64,000 bases of DNA from Emcibacteraceae bacterium. Its GTDB lineage: Bacteria > Pseudomonadota > Alphaproteobacteria > Sphingomonadales > Emcibacteraceae. Each line of letters starts with the position of its first letter. Position 1 is the stretch's first letter. The notes under the pieces are model-generated. The model saw only the letters and a program-made list of their open reading frames with translations. It ran no database searches and had not been told where the DNA came from. The stretch is from positions 310,001 through 374,000 of the forward strand of contig JAWKXO010000001.1 of the NCBI GenBank assembly GCA_041396985.1, written 5' to 3'. The position numbers and the translations under genes are program-made. This document shows positions 61,260-64,000 of the stretch, piece after piece.

Positions 61260-61556
61260 TTTCGTCTTGTCTCAAAATGGTGACACCTTATCGCAATCGG
61301 CTTTAAGGAAGTAATTTTTCAGTTATAAATGGATTAGCAAGCATGTTACTTCCTATAGCTACTTGCTCCCTTATTTGTTGTTCTCAGCGGAATAACAATG
61401 AACTAAAAAATAAACAGGTGTCATTTTTACTATAACAGTAATTTCCCTACTCCCCTTCACCCTGTTTATGAAACCGGCCTCCTCAATTGAGGGGGCCGGA
61501 TTTTTATTGACCTGATATTTTTTAATTCTATCATTTGACCCAAGAGGAAAATAAAG
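61260..61556. other. Structured intergenic region, 297 bases, possible small RNA or relic element
   Basis: Between the lipase and esterase genes. It contains outer inverted repeats TGACACCT (61281-61288) and AGGTGTCA (61416-61423), 143 bp end to end, and inner repeats AGGAAGTAA (61306-61314) and TTACTTCCT (61346-61354). AGCAAG/CTTGCT (61336-61341 and 61362-61367) is an overlapping alternative pairing. A strong terminator follows at 61474. No supported gene was found; a 30-codon frame from 61344 lacks a ribosome site. It may be a small RNA or a short non-autonomous mobile-element relic. Confidence 0.35.
61474..61507 (+). terminator. Rho-independent terminator
   Basis: CCGGCCTCCTCA pairs with TGAGGGGGCCGG (one G-U pair), centred on an AATTGA-type turn, followed by ATTTTTATT. 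The stem is long and GC-rich. It closes transcription from tesA or from an RNA starting in the intergenic region; the esterase gene starts 50 bases later. Confidence 0.88.
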
Positions 61557-62387
61557 ATGATTAAAAAATATTTTCTGACGCTTGTTATTGCATTAATAAC
61601 CCTGCCGCTTCAGTGTGCACTGGCCCAGAACAGACTTTCGATCGGCGACAGGCAACATTTATATTCCAATATCCTTGAACAGGACCGGGAAATACTGGTC
61701 GGTCTGCCGCGGGACTATACCGAAAATGAGCAATATCCTGTCCTTTATCTTCTGGACGGCGATAAATATTACCAGATGGCACAAGGTATTCTTGATTTTT
61801 TGCAGGATAGTTCGGGTAAAATTCCAAAGGTCATCCTAGTAGCGATCCCGAATGTATACAGAAATACTGATTTGACACCGGTTTATCAATCGGATGATCC
61901 AAATGCCCGCATGGTCGAAAATAGCGGTGGAGCAGACAAGTTTCTTGATTTTATTAAAACAGAACTAAAACCCTTTATCGAAGATCGTTATTCCACTTCC
62001 GGAAATGATATATTATTCGGGCATTCGCTGGCCGGACTTTTTGCAGCCTACAGTTTTCTTGAAGAGCCGAATTTATTCGAAAATTACATCCTGAGCGATC
62101 CAAGTCTCTGGTACGGTGAAAGCATGGTCGTTAAAAAGCTTGTCATTAATAAATTCAATTATTTCAGTGCTGAAAAAAAATTCTTCCTGACGCAAATTGA
62201 CCGAAGTCAGGACGAGGAAGACATTATGACAGACCCACAGGAAAAGTTTTTGGCTGAACTTAAAGGACTGCCAAAGATACAATATGGTAAATCCCTTATC
62301 GAGGGCGAAAATCATAGCAGTATGCCGCTAAAGAGTTTATATCAGGGACTGCTTTATATATTTAAGGATTTTGACAGTAAAAAATGA
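61557..62387 (+). CDS. Exported esterase (alpha/beta hydrolase, Fes/IroE-like PF00756 type)
   Basis: 276 residues with GAGGAAA about 7 bases before the ATG and a signal peptide (LTLVIALITLPLQCALAQN). The nucleophile elbow is GHSLAGLFAAYSF, preceded by YPVLYLLDGDKYY and followed by SDPSLWYGE and an ENHSSMP histidine. The esterase family includes ferric-siderophore and S-formylglutathione hydrolases. The stop overlaps the next hydrolase gene by 4 bases. Substrate unknown; no iron-uptake gene lies nearby. Confidence 0.83.
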   Translation: MIKKYFLTLVIALITLPLQCALAQNRLSIGDRQHLYSNILEQDREILVGLPRDYTENEQYPVLYLLDGDKYYQMAQGILDFLQDSSGKIPKVILVAIPNVYRNTDLTPVYQSDDPNARMVENSGGADKFLDFIKTELKPFIEDRYSTSGNDILFGHSLAGLFAAYSFLEEPNLFENYILSDPSLWYGESMVVKKLVINKFNYFSAEKKFFLTQIDRSQDEEDIMTDPQEKFLAELKGLPKIQYGKSLIEGENHSSMPLKSLYQGLLYIFKDFDSKK

Positions 62388-63151
62388 AACTGAATTTTGA
62401 CCAGTATGGCGATGATCTCTCCAAAAAACCTCTTATCATACTTCATGGCCTTTATGGCTCGGCCAGTAATTTTCGCGGCCTTGCCAAAATTTATGCTGCC
62501 GACTTTACTGTTTACTGCCTTGACCTTAGAAATCATGGAAACTCACCTCATTCGGACCAGATGAGCTATCCGCTTATGGCAGTTGATATTATAGAATTCA
62601 TGGATGATCAGAATTTGGGGAAAGCCCATATTCTGGGCCATTCAATGGGCGGCAAAACCGCTATGCAGATTGCCCTGCATTTTCCGGACCGTGTTGATAA
62701 ACTTGTTGTCGGTGATATCGCACCTGTACTTTATCCACATCATCATGAAAGGATATTTGATGGACTTCTGGCAATTCCCCTTGATAAAATAAGCTCGCGT
62801 GGTGAAGCCGATAAAATTCTGGCCCAATATGTTGATGAAGCAGGAGTAAGATTATTTCTGCTGACAAATCTGGTCAGGAATGATGAAGGGATTTTTCAGT
62901 GGCGCATTAATCTGCCGGTTTTGATCCGTGAATATGAGCATATTTCCGCCGCTCCGGATGGCATCGCTTTTGACGGAGAGACCTTGTTTATCAGAGGGGA
63001 TCGCTCCGATTATATCTCTGATGATTATGTACCTGAAATATTGGCGCTTTTTCCAAATGCAAAAATTGAAACCATTGATGACTGCGGTCACTGGCTTCAT
63101 TCTGAAAAGCCAAAAGAATTTTCAAAACTGCTTCTGGATTTTTTAAAGTAA
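62384..63151 (+). CDS. Alpha/beta-fold esterase (YbfF-like)
   Basis: 255 residues, cytoplasmic. The oxyanion motif LHGLYGSASNFRG, the nucleophile Ser in LGHSMGGKTAMQ and the catalytic His in DDCGHWLHSEKP place it with YbfF-type esterases. It overlaps the exported esterase gene by 4 bases and ends in a 9-base convergent overlap with the cysteine desulfurase gene. A hydrolase next to the desulfurase and Suf genes is a recurrent alphaproteobacterial arrangement, though the link is unexplained. Confidence 0.85.
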   Translation: MKLNFDQYGDDLSKKPLIILHGLYGSASNFRGLAKIYAADFTVYCLDLRNHGNSPHSDQMSYPLMAVDIIEFMDDQNLGKAHILGHSMGGKTAMQIALHFPDRVDKLVVGDIAPVLYPHHHERIFDGLLAIPLDKISSRGEADKILAQYVDEAGVRLFLLTNLVRNDEGIFQWRINLPVLIREYEHISAAPDGIAFDGETLFIRGDRSDYISDDYVPEILALFPNAKIETIDDCGHWLHSEKPKEFSKLLLDFLK

Positions 63152-64000
63152 ATTCTGCACAGTTTTTATAATATAATCTGCGGCATAATTTACTTCGCCC
63201 TCCGTCGTCATCCGGCCAATGCCGATCCTGACTGAAGCTTCAATTTCTGATTTATCAAGCCCCAATGCCGCCAACACATAAGAGGGTTTATGTTTGGCCG
63301 ATGAACAGGCCGACCCGGTTGAAATGGCAATATCCTTAAGATCAGCGACCAAAAGATCACTTTTAACACCACGAAATGTCAGGTTCAAATTGCCGGGATA
63401 GCGCCTGGTTTCGCTGCCGTTTAAGGATACGGAATTAAGGCTATTTCTTATTTTAGACAGCATTATTTCGGACAATTTACTGATATGTTTAAAATCCTTA
63501 TCCATATCCACTTGCGATAACGCACAGGCGGTGCCCAGTCCAACACAAAGCGCCGGTGATAATGTGCCTGAACGAAGTCCCATTTCCTGCCCGCCACCAT
63601 CAAAAAGCGGAATAATGCCGGTTCCTTTTTTCAGATAAAGCGCGCCAACCCCTTTGGGCCCATAAATTTTATGGCCGGAAATGCTCATGACATCTATATG
63701 CATTTCCAGAACATCAAGCGGGATTTTACCAACCGCCTGCGCCGCATCCGTATGAAATATGACACTATGTTTATGACAAATTTCGCCAATTGCCTTTAGA
63801 TCCTGAATAACGCCGATTTCATTATTCACGGGCATGACTGAAACCAAAATTGTTTTCTCGGTTATCATCGCTTCTAGCTGATCAACATTGATCAGCCCGT
63901 CCCTGTCAATATCAAGATAGCTGACCTCAAACCCCATTTTTTCCAGTGATTGGGCGGAGGCAAGGACACATTCATGTTCGCTTTTCACCGTAATAACATG
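63143..64000 (-). CDS. Cysteine desulfurase (NifS/IscS family), 5' end missing
   Basis: About 285 residues visible; the frame stays open to the window edge (HVIT before the GTG at 63988), so the start lies beyond 64000. PLP lysine motif SISGHKIYGPKGVGALY, the phosphate-binding His in HTDAAQAVGKIP and the active-site Cys in STGSACSSAKHKPSYVL are present. It mobilises sulfur from cysteine as an enzyme-bound persulfide for Fe-S clusters or tRNA thiolation. In related genomes an iscS-suf operon follows; here it would begin to the right of the window. Confidence 0.92.
   Translation of the reverse strand, partial: HVITVKSEHECVLASAQSLEKMGFEVSYLDIDRDGLINVDQLEAMITEKTILVSVMPVNNEIGVIQDLKAIGEICHKHSVIFHTDAAQAVGKIPLDVLEMHIDVMSISGHKIYGPKGVGALYLKKGTGIIPLFDGGGQEMGLRSGTLSPALCVGLGTACALSQVDMDKDFKHISKLSEIMLSKIRNSLNSVSLNGSETRRYPGNLNLTFRGVKSDLLVADLKDIAISTGSACSSAKHKPSYVLAALGLDKSEIEASVRIGIGRMTTEGEVNYAADYIIKTVQNLL

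Noticed and set aside
61344..61436. 30-codon open frame in the structured intergenic region
   Set aside because: No ribosome-binding site, no recognisable sequence, and it runs through the inverted repeats.

Overview
This window reads as the chromosome of a moderately low-GC alphaproteobacterium. The main evidence is the block at 41.4-57.3 kb: mazG, hflX, hfq, trkH, trkA, ntrX, ntrY, ntrBC and dusB, divergent from a fused ispDF followed by pgpA and cinA. This gene order and the IspDF fusion are typical of Alphaproteobacteria. Closer placement (for example Emcibacterales/Kordiimonadales-like marine lineages) is only a guess. No rRNA, tRNA, intact transposase, phage gene or CRISPR array was seen.

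Layout. 1-5.3 kb: end of a ribokinase gene, a ribose-type ABC importer (lipoprotein binding protein, double ATPase, permease) and an exported nucleoside hydrolase, apparently one operon for salvage of ribose from nucleosides, closed by a hairpin terminator. 5.4-9.0 kb: two tandem paralogues of an uncharacterised PP-loop/QueC-like family with a zinc-type cysteine cluster, a YkgJ-type cysteine-rich protein and a small repeat-containing lipoprotein. 9.0-29.2 kb: a dense catabolic region. A minus-strand run of eight genes (19880 down to 11690) carries a CoA transferase, an SMP-30 lactonase, a DapA-family aldolase/deaminase, a three-subunit hydroxyproline-dehydrogenase-like flavoenzyme (large subunit gene broken by a one-base frameshift), an SDR and a sulfatase. 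Divergent from it are an aminotransferase and a beta-keto acid cleavage enzyme. An IclR regulator and an intradiol dioxygenase pair follow. The same 16-bp palindrome lies in both divergent promoter regions, which suggests a single IclR regulon spanning about 12.7 kb. Next to it is a 2-oxoglutarate oxygenase, XRE-cupin regulator and NicX/M29-like operon with its own promoter and palindrome, then an NhaC antiporter and a CMD-family protein.

29.2-33.9 kb: a minus-strand operon of exported or lipid-anchored enzymes (gluconate dehydrogenase subunit 3-like, metallophosphoesterase, M24 peptidase) plus an acetyltransferase and a nitrilase. 34.0-41.3 kb: an EAL phosphodiesterase, ThpR, a sodium:solute symporter with its small subunit, and a 1004-residue TolB-like/amidohydrolase fusion. 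41.4-57.3 kb: the conserved core block, with nitrogen two-component systems, potassium uptake and RNA regulation; here ntrB and ntrC are one open reading frame. 57.3-61.3 kb: a YbbA/YbbP-type ABC system divergent from a TesA-like lipase. 61.3-64.0 kb: a structured intergenic region with a strong terminator, two alpha/beta hydrolases, and a cysteine desulfurase cut by the window end.

The most promising candidate for an undescribed system is the IclR-box regulon at 11.7-24.4 kb. Its enzymes suggest stepwise breakdown of a sulfated, nitrogen-containing, possibly aromatic compound. The substrate cannot be named from sequence alone.
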